In this document: positions 56,744 to 64,000 of the stretch, piece after piece
How positions within the stretch are numbered: position 1 is the stretch's first letter
How the letters are laid out: every line of letters starts with the position of its first letter
NCBI RefSeq assembly: GCF_900156305.1
Contig: NZ_FTPL01000003.1
Coordinates: 1-64,000, forward strand
Length of the DNA stretch: 64,000 nucleotides
From: Edaphobacillus lindanitolerans
GTDB taxonomy: Bacteria; Bacillota; Bacilli; Bacillales_A; Planococcaceae
Direction of reading: 5' to 3'
Notes under the pieces: model-generated
The model's input: only the letters and a program-made list of their open reading frames with translations
The model's database searches: none
Told to the model about the DNA's origin: nothing
Program-made: the position numbers and the translations under genes

Positions 56744-57132
56744 GAGAACCTCTTCTTTCCGTTTTCTGGTGTAAAAAATCCATTCCTTAGTATAACGAAA
56801 TATTGGAGAGTGGCAAATGGAAAGTTTGAGGAAATAAGCAAGGGACCGGATTCAAAAAAGAAAGTAGCAGGAATCTGTCTGTCGACGCCTTTCATATTTG
56901 AAAAGTGGATTCATTTGCCGCTGGGGCCGCCGGAAATTCGAGCCAATGGACCGGCTTGCAAGGACCTGCCGGGACGCCGTGCACGGCTGGAACCGGCTTG
57001 CATCGGGATTTCGGGATTGATAACCTGAGCTTAATCGGCATACTGCGGAGTCCGGGGTGAGCCGGCGTCGGCCGGACCGCTATTTTGAACCGGATGTCCA
57101 CCCATGAACCAACAGAAAGGGGAGGGGAAGCA
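56744..57132. other. Divergent intergenic region, NCS2 permease to nadX
   Basis: A gap of about 390 bp. The only clear element is the minus-strand promoter of the permease (TTGCCA-16-TATACT, 56789-56816). Reading frames across the gap have no ribosome sites or recognisable products. No promoter for nadX was identified. Confidence 0.5.
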
Positions 57133-57912
57133 TTGAAGATCGGTGTGATGGGAACGGGAAACATTGCCTCTTATCTGCTGAAGTGCATCAATGACGAAAA
57201 ACTCGTCGAGGGGGAAGTCATTTCATTGTTCGGACGGAACCGTGAAGCCGGAGAGCGTCTGGCAGAGCAGCACGACGCCCGGTTTCATATGGATTTCCAA
57301 ACGTTCATCGAGTCTCCTGTGGATGTGGTGATCGAAGCGGCAGCCATTGAAGTTGTGACTGCCCATGCGATTGGCGTGCTGGAGGAGAAAAAAGACTTCG
57401 TCGCCAGCAGCATCGGGGCGTTCAGGGACCCCGTTTTCCTGAAAGCGGTGCGGCGGACGGCGGAAAAGAACGGCCGGTCGGTTTTCCTGCCGTCCGGGGC
57501 CATCGGCGGCCTGGACTTGCTGCAGTCGGCCCATGCGGCGGGCGGCCTTGAACAAGTGACGATCGAGACACGAAAGTCGCCAAAATCACTCGGTCTGGAA
57601 CCGATGGACAGGAAAGAACTGCTGTTTGACGGTCCCGCAGGAGAAGCGATCGGCAAATTTCCGAAAAACGTCAACGTTGCGCTGCTGCTGTCCCTCGCAG
57701 GCCTCGGCACCGAAAAAACAAGGGTGCGGGTGGTTGCCGATCCGCATGCGGAGCGGAACACCCACCTCATCCAGGCGGGCGGGAGTTTCGGCAACATGAC
57801 GCTGAAAATCGAAAATACCCCGATGCCCGGAAACCCGAAAACGAGCTATCTCGTGGCGCTCAGTATCCTGTCGGTTCTTCAGAACAAAGGCAACCCGGTC
57901 ATCATCGGCTGA
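57133..57912 (+). CDS. nadX: L-aspartate dehydrogenase
   Basis: This NAD(P)-dependent enzyme oxidises L-aspartate to iminoaspartate, the precursor for quinolinate in NAD synthesis. The 259-residue protein has a Rossmann motif GVMGTGNIASYLL, VVIEAAAIEVV, the DUF108 segment LPSGAIGGLDLLQSAHAAGG and catalytic-region AERNTHLIQAGGSFG. The start is TTG at 57133 behind GGGGAGGGG; the upstream in-frame ATG has no good site. No nadA or nadC gene is next to it. An aspartate-degrading role is also possible. Confidence 0.9.
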   Translation: MKIGVMGTGNIASYLLKCINDEKLVEGEVISLFGRNREAGERLAEQHDARFHMDFQTFIESPVDVVIEAAAIEVVTAHAIGVLEEKKDFVASSIGAFRDPVFLKAVRRTAEKNGRSVFLPSGAIGGLDLLQSAHAAGGLEQVTIETRKSPKSLGLEPMDRKELLFDGPAGEAIGKFPKNVNVALLLSLAGLGTEKTRVRVVADPHAERNTHLIQAGGSFGNMTLKIENTPMPGNPKTSYLVALSILSVLQNKGNPVIIG

Positions 57913-58238
57913 AGCGGGATATAAACAATAATCAACGAAAATTCGGTCCGGCTGCGGTGTGAAAACCGTGCTTCAAACAGGTCTGATCAGGGTGGGTCCA
58001 CATGAAGTGCGGCGATCAGCAGCATGGACTCCGTGAGCCACACATTCAAATCAACATTTTATACTTTGTCGACGGTGATTTTGGGTGGGCTTGTGATGCA
58101 GTCTCTTTTGGGAACGGGTAAGAGAGATAAACGGTCGACATGACCTGGAGGATCGCATCCAGGATCAATAGGGGCCAATCCTGTTGAATAATCGTTTGTG
58201 CAAGACGAGATTGAAGCCGGATCACCCATATCGGGAAT
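57913..58238. other. nadX-pgeF intergenic region, no gene recognised
   Basis: About 330 bp with no credible coding sequence; a 109-codon minus-strand frame across it has no ribosome site and an unnatural composition. A short inverted repeat CCTGGA/TCCAGG (about 58144-58163) is present. Nothing else stands out before the pgeF terminator. Confidence 0.45.
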
Positions 58239-58267
58239 AAAAAAGCACCCGTGAAGGGTGCTTTTTT
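58239..58267 (-). terminator. Terminator of pgeF
   Basis: A 12-bp perfect stem (AAAAAAGCACCC and its complement, 58239-58250 and 58256-58267) with a 5-nt loop has T-rich ends on both strands. It sits past the minus-strand stop. Confidence 0.93.
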
Positions 58268-58284
58268 GGTCCGAAAAAATCTTA

Positions 58285-59043
58285 TCAGCCATCCGTCCTT
58301 ACGATCCAGCTCAAATGACGCCCGGCCTTCTTGTCCTCGCGGTAGGAGAAGCCGTCGGGGCTTTTGAACGTGCATGTCCGGTCGATGTAGATCTGCTCCG
58401 CAGGGACGCCGGCCATCAGAAGCTGCCTTTCAACCGTTTTCTGGTTGTCGATATGCCATTTGCCGGTGTCCTCATTGAACCGGATGAAGTCGTCCGCATA
58501 GCCGAGCGCACTGAACCGGTCATGAACGTCACGGTCCACTTCGAACTTCTCCTGGCTGAGGGCGGCACCAATCTGCACCCGGAAATCGAGTGGATCCAGG
58601 CCCTCTTCTTCTTTCAGATGCCGGAACAGCTTTGGCGTGATCTCCTTCACGGTCCCCTGCCAGCCCGAGTGAATCGCGCCAATGAGGCCGGCCTTCATGT
58701 TCCAGAACAGGACCGGCACGCAGTCTGCGGTCAGGCTGCCGAGCACAATGTCCGGTTCGTACGTATAGAGGGCATCGGTATCGGGAATGGCGTCGGCTGT
58801 TCCGGTGGCTCCGCGCCCCCGGTCATCTGCGGTCACTTTATGGAAATTTGAGCTGTGCGTCTGCCGGCCGCAGACGAAGCTGCCGAGCGGGGTGCCGATC
58901 GCGTCCGCCAATCCATGTCGGTTCTCCAGCACGGCTTCCGGATTGAGGCAAGCGTGAAGGCCCATATTGTTCGCTTCGAATCGCGAAGGGTCTTTCAGGG
59001 TCATGCCGGCTGTAATCGTGCCGTCATTCACATACATTCGCAT
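58285..59043 (-). CDS. pgeF: Polyphenol-oxidase-type protein PgeF (YfiH/YlmD family)
   Basis: This is a 252-residue member of the DUF152/YfiH family. It has the conserved metal ligands His in CGRQTHS, Cys in TADCVPVLF and His in IHSGWQGT. Members have been reported as purine nucleoside phosphorylase/adenosine deaminase enzymes and, in E. coli, as a peptidoglycan-editing factor; older annotation says laccase. All key residues are present. It lies alone with its own terminator, away from the ftsZ-ylm cluster where B. subtilis ylmD lies. Confidence 0.88.
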   Translation of the reverse strand: MRMYVNDGTITAGMTLKDPSRFEANNMGLHACLNPEAVLENRHGLADAIGTPLGSFVCGRQTHSSNFHKVTADDRGRGATGTADAIPDTDALYTYEPDIVLGSLTADCVPVLFWNMKAGLIGAIHSGWQGTVKEITPKLFRHLKEEEGLDPLDFRVQIGAALSQEKFEVDRDVHDRFSALGYADDFIRFNEDTGKWHIDNQKTVERQLLMAGVPAEQIYIDRTCTFKSPDGFSYREDKKAGRHLSWIVRTDG

Positions 59044-59106
59044 TTTTCATCACCTGACTTTATTTTATCGGATTTGCGTTTGGCTGTATATGCGTTCGCC
59101 GGGGTT

Positions 59107-59139
59107 TGGTTAACTGGTATGAAAATACAGTTGACACAA
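59107..59139 (+). promoter_or_regulatory. BirA-type operator 1 overlapping the bioY promoter
   Basis: GTTAAC (59109-59114) and GTTGAC (59130-59135) are separated by 15 bp within the wider dyad TTGGTTAAC...GTTGACACAA, the arrangement of biotin-repressor (BirA) operators. The right half overlaps the -35 of the bioY promoter, as expected for repression. Confidence 0.72.
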
Positions 59140-59159
59140 GTGGCAGATTTCCTTAACAT
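59131..59159 (+). promoter_or_regulatory. Promoter of bioY-bioB
   Basis: TTGACA (59131-59136) and TAACAT (59154-59159) are spaced by 17 bp. The -35 is overlapped by operator 1 and the start region lies just before operator 2. Confidence 0.75.
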
Positions 59160-59168
59160 TCGAAATGG

Positions 59169-59195
59169 GTAAACCATAAAACGATATTAGTTAAC
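59169..59195 (+). promoter_or_regulatory. BirA-type operator 2 downstream of the bioY promoter
   Basis: GTAAAC (59169-59174) and GTTAAC (59190-59195) are separated by exactly 15 bp, the same half-site geometry as operator 1. It lies at the expected transcription start and would act as a second repressor site. Confidence 0.6.
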
Positions 59196-59219
59196 TCATC
59201 GACTGAAAGGAAGATTTCC

Positions 59220-59828
59220 ATGCAACAGGCTACAGTCAGCTCCAGGCCAAGGTGGCATGCGCTGGATCTTGTCCACTGCGCATTGTTTGCCACACTCATG
59301 ATGATCGGCGCGAACATCACGTCATTTGCCCCGATCTTTGTTGTCGGAGGCGTCCCGATCACGCTTCAGACCTTCTTCGCAGTGCTTGCCGGTCTCATCC
59401 TCGGAAGCCGGAAAGGGGCCGCTGCCTGCACGGTGTACATGCTTGTCGGCCTTGCGGGAGCGCCCGTATTTGCCCGGTTCGGCGGCGGTATTTCTTCGCT
59501 TGTTTCGCCGAATTTCGGTTTCATCGTGTCCTTCATCATCGCCGCATGGGCTGCCGGCAAAATTGTGGAACGCTACCGGACGGTGCCGGCCTTCATCTTT
59601 GCGGCACTCATCGCCACAGCCATCAACTACCTGTTCGGCACGAACTGGATGTATGCGGCTTATATGCTCTGGGCGGGAGCGCCTGATGGATTCTCCTACG
59701 GCATGGCGTGGCTCTGGATGATGCCGCCGCTGCCGAAGGACATTGCGCTTGCGGTCCTGGCAGGTCTGTTCGCACACCGGATGAACCGCTTATTGAAACT
59801 GCTCCCCGCACAACAGAAGAAGGGATGA
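59220..59828 (+). CDS. bioY: Biotin transporter BioY
   Basis: BioY is the substrate-binding S component of the biotin ECF transporter. The 202-residue protein has six membrane helices and the family segments VGGVPITLQTFFAVLAGLILG, YMLVGLAGAPVFARFGGG and FGFIVSFI. AAAGGAAG precedes the ATG. It is cotranscribed with bioB and under two BirA-like operators, so biotin import and the last synthesis step should be repressed together when biotin is plentiful. Confidence 0.95.
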   Translation: MQQATVSSRPRWHALDLVHCALFATLMMIGANITSFAPIFVVGGVPITLQTFFAVLAGLILGSRKGAAACTVYMLVGLAGAPVFARFGGGISSLVSPNFGFIVSFIIAAWAAGKIVERYRTVPAFIFAALIATAINYLFGTNWMYAAYMLWAGAPDGFSYGMAWLWMMPPLPKDIALAVLAGLFAHRMNRLLKLLPAQQKKG

Positions 59829-59833
59829 TGGAC

Positions 59834-60826
59834 ATGGATTGGCAGGAACTCGCACGGCAAGTGATTAAAGGCAAGGAGCTGACGGACTTGGAGGCGATGG
59901 CCATCCTCGAATCCGATGACGATGAGCTGCTCCAGTTGCTGGACGGGGCATTCACGATCCGCCGGCATTATTACGGCCGGAAGGTGAAGCTCAACATGAT
60001 CATCAACGCAAAGAGCGGCTACTGTCCGGAAAACTGCGGCTACTGCGCCCAGTCCCGCGACTCCACTGCCCCGATCGACAAGTATCCGTTCATTACGAAA
60101 GAACAAATCCTCGAAGGTGCCAAGCGGGCGCATGAAAATAAAATCGGCACATACTGCATCGTCGCGAGCGGACGCGGTCCGACGACGAAAGACGTCCGCG
60201 TCGTGAGTGAGGCGGTCGAGGAGATCAAGGAGAAGTACGGCCTGAAAGTGTGCGCCTGTCTCGGCATCCTGAAAGAGGAGCAGGCGGCGAAGCTCAAGGC
60301 GGCCGGCGTCGACCGCTACAATCACAACCTGAACACATCGGAACGGCACCATGATTTCATCACGACGTCCCATACATTTGAGGACCGGGTAGGCACGGTC
60401 GAAACGGCGAAGCGCAATGGCCTGTCGCCGTGCTCCGGCGCGATCGTCGGCATGAAGGAAACGAAGGAAGACGTGATCGACATCGCCCGGTCGCTACGCG
60501 CGCTCGACGCAGACTCGATTCCCGTGAACTTCCTGCATGCGATCGACGGCACGAAACTAGAAGGAACGAACGAGCTGAACCCGCGCTACTGCCTGAAAGT
60601 GCTTGCCCTGTTCCGGTATATCAACCCGACGAAGGAAATCCGCATCTCCGGCGGCCGCGAAGTGAACCTCCGCTCGCTCCAGCCGCTCGGCCTCTATGCT
60701 GCCAACAGCATCTTTGTCGGCGACTACCTGACGACCGAAGGGCAGGAAGACAACAGAGACTTCCGGATGCTCGAAGACCTCGGCTTTGAAATTGAGCTCA
60801 CCGAAAAGCAGACGGAACTCGTCTAA
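59834..60826 (+). CDS. bioB: Biotin synthase
   Basis: BioB is a radical-SAM enzyme that inserts sulfur into dethiobiotin to form biotin. The 330-residue protein has the [4Fe-4S] motif CPENCGYC (about residues 61-68), GTYCIVASGRGP, NHNLNTSERHH and the [2Fe-2S]-binding residues including Arg in ISGGREVNLR. Three in-frame ATGs (59825, 59828 and 59834) follow the AGAAGGG. The last has the best spacing and family match (MDWQELARQV). It begins 5 bp after bioY. The rest of the biotin pathway is not in this window. Confidence 0.95.
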   Translation: MDWQELARQVIKGKELTDLEAMAILESDDDELLQLLDGAFTIRRHYYGRKVKLNMIINAKSGYCPENCGYCAQSRDSTAPIDKYPFITKEQILEGAKRAHENKIGTYCIVASGRGPTTKDVRVVSEAVEEIKEKYGLKVCACLGILKEEQAAKLKAAGVDRYNHNLNTSERHHDFITTSHTFEDRVGTVETAKRNGLSPCSGAIVGMKETKEDVIDIARSLRALDADSIPVNFLHAIDGTKLEGTNELNPRYCLKVLALFRYINPTKEIRISGGREVNLRSLQPLGLYAANSIFVGDYLTTEGQEDNRDFRMLEDLGFEIELTEKQTELV

Positions 60827-60831
60827 ATGAT

Positions 60832-60870
60832 AAAAGCCCCCCGGAAATCGGTTCCGGGGGGCTTTTCTTC
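60832..60870 (+). terminator. Terminator of bioY-bioB
   Basis: A 15-bp perfect stem (60832-60846 and 60852-60866) with a 5-nt loop has T residues at its end. Confidence 0.94.
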
Positions 60871-60907
60871 TTCAATATAAATGATTCCGGTATGCACCGA
60901 CCGAGGC

Positions 60908-61534
60908 TTATAGCGCCGTTTTGATTCCGAATCCGACGAGCAGCGCCCCTGCGGACTTCTGGAAGATGTTCTGGAAACGGGAATTGTTCAGCCAGCGCTT
61001 CGCGTGCTCCATGATGAAAACGAGCAGGAAGAACCAGGCGACCGCAAGCCCCGTCAGGATGAGGCCGAGGATGATCAGCTGCTCATTGACGTTGCCGCCG
61101 AGGTTGATGAACTGCGGCATGATTGTCACGTACAGCAGCACGGTCTTCGGGTTGAAGATATTGCTCAGCATGCCCTGGCGGAATGATTCCTTGTGATGGC
61201 TGCCTTTATCGTTTCCGGCGGCTGCGGCATCTTCCACTTCCTCCAGTGAGAAAAAGCTCTTGGAGAACAGGCTCTTGATGCCGAGGAAGATCAGATAGGC
61301 GGCTCCCAGGTACCGGATGACATTGAACAGCACGACCGACTTGGCGATCACGACTGCGAGGCCGAGGACCGCGATGAGCGTCCAGAATAAGAGGCCCGTC
61401 GCCATCCCGAGCGTCGAATAGCGCCCGGCTTTTGTACCGTGGCTGAGCGTGTTCCGCACAAGGAGAATCGTGTCCGCGCCGGGCATGACCACCATCATCA
61501 TGGCTATGGGAATGTAACCGAGGAGTCCGTCCAT
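60908..61534 (-). CDS. LysE/RhtB family amino-acid exporter
   Basis: This is a 208-residue membrane protein with about six helices. The N-terminus has IPIAMMMVVMPGADTILLVRNTLSHG, the LysE family signature region, followed by YLIFLGIKSLFS and NPKTVLLYVTIMPQF. It probably exports an amino acid or related metabolite; the substrate is unknown. ATG at 61534 with GAAGGT eight bases upstream is chosen over an open frame extending 105 bp further. A minus-strand TATAAT at 61572-61577 lies 38 bp upstream. Confidence 0.9.
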   Translation of the reverse strand: MDGLLGYIPIAMMMVVMPGADTILLVRNTLSHGTKAGRYSTLGMATGLLFWTLIAVLGLAVVIAKSVVLFNVIRYLGAAYLIFLGIKSLFSKSFFSLEEVEDAAAAGNDKGSHHKESFRQGMLSNIFNPKTVLLYVTIMPQFINLGGNVNEQLIILGLILTGLAVAWFFLLVFIMEHAKRWLNNSRFQNIFQKSAGALLVGFGIKTAL

Positions 61535-61716
61535 CTGAAATACCTTCTTTCGGGAATGGGATATATGCATAATTATAAAACACAAACCCCGATTTTCTGT
61601 GATAAAAGTGTTTTCAGACGACTTTGGAAGGGTTTTCATAAATATTTATACATTCAATATGCAGAATATCGCATTCCGGAAAAACCGCTTGTTCCGAGTA
61701 TGCCGCCAGACGCCCA

Positions 61717-62250
61717 TCATTGAAATTCATCCGACGGCCCGCCGGCGGCCTCGTCAAAGACGAGGAACTCTTCGGCATCCATCATGGACTCCAGGAAGGC
61801 AGATTTGGCTTTCCGGTATGACTCCATTTCACTTCCTTCATAATGTTCTTTCAGATGGTTATAGGCGGACAGCCAGTCGGGATGGGTCCGGAGGAAACGG
61901 GTCACTTTCCGGAAGTGATCGATTTCCGAACCGGCTGCCGTCAGCTGGAATCCGACCGGCAGCTCTCCGGAGTCATCTTCAAAAGCACAGAATTCGTGGG
62001 ACCGGAAGCTGCCCGTATTGATTTGAAACAGAGCTGACAGGAAGTCTTCGGCTTTCCGGAAGTCTTCCGGGCTGACCCGTACGTGGACGTCCACATCGCC
62101 TTTCGTCAGGGAGCCGGGCACCGCCGTGCTTCCGACATGGAAAATCCGGGCAAGCGGGAGGCCTGCGGAAATGCGTGCTGCCTGCTTGTTGAACAGCTTT
62201 TCCGCGGCTTCCCGGTAATGGCTTTCCGGCTTGAATGAAACATATTCCAT
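61717..62250 (-). CDS. GrpB family (UPF0157) nucleotidyltransferase-fold protein
   Basis: This is a 177-residue protein with the GrpB motif IFHVGSTAVPG followed by KGDVDVHVRV, an arrangement like the GS...DxD active site of nucleotidyltransferases. Later blocks are YNHLKEHY and YRKAKSAFLE. The family has no proven function; it is related to the dephospho-CoA-kinase-linked GrpB domain in some bacteria. AAAGGAGAA precedes the ATG. It is divergent from the secreted-repeat-protein gene. Confidence 0.87.
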   Translation of the reverse strand: MEYVSFKPESHYREAAEKLFNKQAARISAGLPLARIFHVGSTAVPGSLTKGDVDVHVRVSPEDFRKAEDFLSALFQINTGSFRSHEFCAFEDDSGELPVGFQLTAAGSEIDHFRKVTRFLRTHPDWLSAYNHLKEHYEGSEMESYRKAKSAFLESMMDAEEFLVFDEAAGGPSDEFQ

Positions 62251-62339
62251 AAACTTTTCTCCTTTCCCAATCCCTCATTGCACAAACTGGGCGTTGGCAT
62301 ATACTTCCTTAAGATCTGGTAAGTATTTTCTTTGCCAAC

Positions 62340-62368
62340 TCTCATCCCGTTCTCATCGATCTCTCATT
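62340..62368 (+). promoter_or_regulatory. Three 11-bp-spaced TCTCATC direct repeats
   Basis: TCTCATC (62340-62346), TCTCATC (62351-62357) and TCTCATT (62362-62368) are spaced exactly 11 bp apart, one helical turn. Such triplets on one face are typical binding sites for OmpR-family response regulators. They lie about 50-78 bp upstream of the secreted repeat-protein start, just ahead of a possible -10 (TAAATT, about 62378-62383). Confidence 0.6.
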
Positions 62369-62417
62369 TGTCGGGGGTAAATTGGAAGCATCCCAAACAA
62401 CAGAGGAGAGGATTCGA

Positions 62418-63050
62418 ATGAAAAAAGCACTCACAACCGCACTCAGCTTCGCCATGATCGCGTCTGCAGGAGCCGGCACAGCCACAGCCTTCCACAATGA
62501 CAAAGCGGAAGCGGCAGCACCCGCGGCCTATACATCGTATTCCGGTAACCAAAACGCGTACAGCAACATCGAGTTCAGCCAGTCGGTCAAAGACCTGCCG
62601 GAATACGCGACGGTCAAGTCGGTCATTGGACAGGATCTGGACGGCCGTATTGTCGAAGATAATCGCAGCAAGCGGACGGTCCAGTATACGAACGCCCGCG
62701 GACAGGTTCAGTTCAAGTCCATCTTCATGAAGGACAAGCAGACAGTGAAGGTCATCAATACGCGCGGCGGCCAGGTTTACTATGGTGATCTCCAGGCGGA
62801 AACTCCGGAAGAGCCGGAGCAGGATGCCGTCCAGCCGGAGAAACCCGGATCGGACAGCATTTCTTCGCCTGTCGTGGATCTCGACGGCCTCACGCCCGTG
62901 ATGGTCGAGGACAATCACAATAACCGTGTGATCGTGCTGAAAGGGGAAAATGGACACGGTGAATACAAGTCGATCTTCGTCAAGCGCACGAACATGCTGA
63001 AAGTCATCGATCTTGACGGCGGTCAGATCTACTACGGATCGATCCGTTGA
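62418..63050 (+). CDS. Secreted protein with two 47-residue repeats, function unknown
   Basis: I do not recognise this protein. It has 210 residues. A signal peptide (about 1-32, MKKALTTALSFAMIASAGAG, then a probable cleavage after AEA) is followed by a short Tyr/Asn/Ser-rich segment. Repeat A spans residues 79-125 and repeat B 163-209, aligned without gaps. Both begin VEDN, share a (Y/F)KSIF(M/V)K core, then KVI and end GGQ(V/I)YYG. Each is preceded by DLDG (73-76 and 154-157). A Glu/Pro-rich linker (about 128-146) joins them. There is no cysteine, no obvious catalytic motif and no cell-wall anchor, so a small beta-rich extracellular binding or structural protein is plausible. GAGGAGAGG precedes the ATG. 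Confidence 0.82.
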   Translation: MKKALTTALSFAMIASAGAGTATAFHNDKAEAAAPAAYTSYSGNQNAYSNIEFSQSVKDLPEYATVKSVIGQDLDGRIVEDNRSKRTVQYTNARGQVQFKSIFMKDKQTVKVINTRGGQVYYGDLQAETPEEPEQDAVQPEKPGSDSISSPVVDLDGLTPVMVEDNHNNRVIVLKGENGHGEYKSIFVKRTNMLKVIDLDGGQIYYGSIR

Positions 63051-63118
63051 GAAATTTGAACTGAGCACTCCAAACGGCCTCTGGTTCACCGGTATCTGAA
63101 TAAATGCTCACACAACCG

Positions 63119-63155
63119 TGCCCCCTATCCGACTTCCGGATGGAGGGCTTTTTGC
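63119..63155 (+). terminator. Probable terminator of the repeat-protein gene
   Basis: An imperfect stem (GCCCCCTATCCG against CGGATGGAGGGC, about 63120-63148) is followed by TTTTTG. Confidence 0.65.
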
Positions 63156-63245
63156 TCTCCGTCCGTCAAGATTAATCAGTCGTCATGCAGGGAACCAGAC
63201 CGGTCTTGACGAACAGGAAGCGAGGACGAAAAGGGGGAGATGGGC

Positions 63246-64000
63246 ATGGAAGCAACATCACTAAAATTATGGGAACAGCAGATGGAAAACGCGGCCCGGA
63301 ACCATGGTTTCTCTGGCGCGGTTGCGGCAGAAGACGAAGAGGGCATGTCTCTGACGGCTGCATGGGGCCTGGCAAACCGGTCTGATGAACGGGAGAACCG
63401 GGAGGGTACGAGATTCGGCATTGCGTCCGGATGCAAAATCTTCACGGCAGTTGCCGTTCTGCAACTGATTGCCCGACGAAAGCTATCACTGGATTCAAGG
63501 CTGGCGGACTGTCTGGATGAGGACTTTCCCCATTTTGACCGAGGTGTGTCGGTCCATCATCTGCTTACACACACATCAGGTGTGCCCGACTATTTTGATG
63601 AAGCGGTCATGGATGACTTCGAGGAATTATGGCAGGAATATCCGATGTATACAATGCGGGAATTAAGGGACTTTCTTCCGATTTTCCGAAACCAGAAAAT
63701 GATGTTTAGAGCAGGCGAAAAATTCCATTACAATAATGCTGGGTACATCCTGTTGGGATTGATCGTTGAAAGGGCATCCGGCATGCGATTTACGGATTAT
63801 GTTGAAGAGCACATCTTCCGGCCGGCGCACATGATCGATTCCGGCTACTGGCCGCTGGATCGGCTGCCAAAGAATACGGCAACCGGCTATATAGATGAAG
63901 ACGATGGCACGTGGCGGTCAAATGCTTACTCCATCCCCGTTATGGGAGGATCCGACGGAGGGGCCTTCACGACTGCTCCGGACATGCAGAAGTTCTGGCA
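63246..64000 (+). CDS. Serine hydrolase of the beta-lactamase/PBP4* family, cut by right edge
   Basis: An ATG at 63246, close behind GGGGGAGATGG, opens a frame that continues past the window end (over 250 codons seen). The translation starts MEATSLKLWEQQMENAARNH. It has the serine beta-lactamase motif SGCK (in GIASGCKIF), the LLTHTSGVPDYFDE segment typical of esterase/class-C-like hydrolases and the Tyr-x-Asn motif in FHYNNAGYILLG, followed by GGSDGGAFTTAPDM. No signal peptide is visible, so it is probably cytoplasmic. Substrate is unknown: D-amino-acid peptides, esters or beta-lactams. The last motif lies beyond the edge. Confidence 0.87.
   Translation, partial: MEATSLKLWEQQMENAARNHGFSGAVAAEDEEGMSLTAAWGLANRSDERENREGTRFGIASGCKIFTAVAVLQLIARRKLSLDSRLADCLDEDFPHFDRGVSVHHLLTHTSGVPDYFDEAVMDDFEELWQEYPMYTMRELRDFLPIFRNQKMMFRAGEKFHYNNAGYILLGLIVERASGMRFTDYVEEHIFRPAHMIDSGYWPLDRLPKNTATGYIDEDDGTWRSNAYSIPVMGGSDGGAFTTAPDMQKFW

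Noticed and set aside
56717-57028. 103-codon plus-strand frame upstream of nadX
   Set aside because: It begins inside the NCS2 permease gene on the opposite strand, has no ribosome site, and the product resembles no protein family.
58046-58375. 109-codon minus-strand frame after pgeF
   Set aside because: It runs through the pgeF terminator and part of pgeF in another frame, with no ribosome site.

Overview
This window is the replication-origin region of a low-G+C-phylum (Firmicutes, Bacillales) chromosome. The DNA itself is GC-rich by eye. Gene content and order match Bacillus subtilis around oriC almost gene for gene, from gyrA-gyrB-recF-yaaA-dnaN-dnaA through oriC to walRK-yycHI-walJ-htrA and rlmH. 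The high GC, the M23 peptidase placed between purA and walR, and short intergenic repeats suggest a Planococcaceae-type organism such as Bhargavaea or Planococcus. That assignment is inference from memory of the families, not a search result.

Layout. 1-9147: genes run on the minus strand away from oriC: dnaA, dnaN, yaaA, recF, gyrB, gyrA, then a near-consensus promoter and leader of an rRNA operon that leaves the left edge. 7630-9682: the bipartite origin, with a DnaA-box cluster upstream of dnaA and an unwinding region (AT-rich stretch, TAG/TAA trinucleotides, DnaA boxes) between dnaA and dnaN. 9683-23150: genes run on the plus strand: rpmH-rnpA-yidC-jag, mnmE-mnmG-rsmG, then noc-soj-spo0J with two parS sites, a DUF554 protein, mscS, a DUF951 protein and ychF; yyaC runs on the minus strand. 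24089-31664: rpsF-ssb-rpsR behind a likely S6:S18 autoregulatory leader, then yybS-gdpP-rplI-dnaB and purA. 31830-41344: a LysM/G5/M23 wall peptidase, the walR-walK-yycH-yycI-walJ-htrA cell-wall stress cluster, a CxxH/CxxC mini-protein and rlmH, embedded in a second group of DnaA boxes.

From about 41.4 kb the window becomes accessory and metabolic, with both strands used: ohr, mqo, an ECF transporter S component, an FMN-dependent alpha-hydroxy-acid oxidase, the pstSCAB-phoU phosphate operon behind a candidate Pho box, a YlmA-like ATPase, a citrate cassette (CitM-type transporter plus CitST two-component system), an NCS2 permease, L-aspartate dehydrogenase, PgeF, bioY-bioB behind two BirA-like operators, a LysE exporter, a GrpB protein, a secreted protein made of two 47-residue repeats, and a serine hydrolase cut by the right edge.

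No phage, insertion sequence, CRISPR array, tRNA or complete rRNA gene was seen. The least explained items are the secreted two-repeat protein with three exact 11-bp-spaced operator-like repeats upstream; degenerate 21-bp-period arrays in at least two gene-end intergenic regions; Noc-site-like palindromes scattered around the origin; and a DnaA-box cluster around rlmH about 31 kb from oriC.
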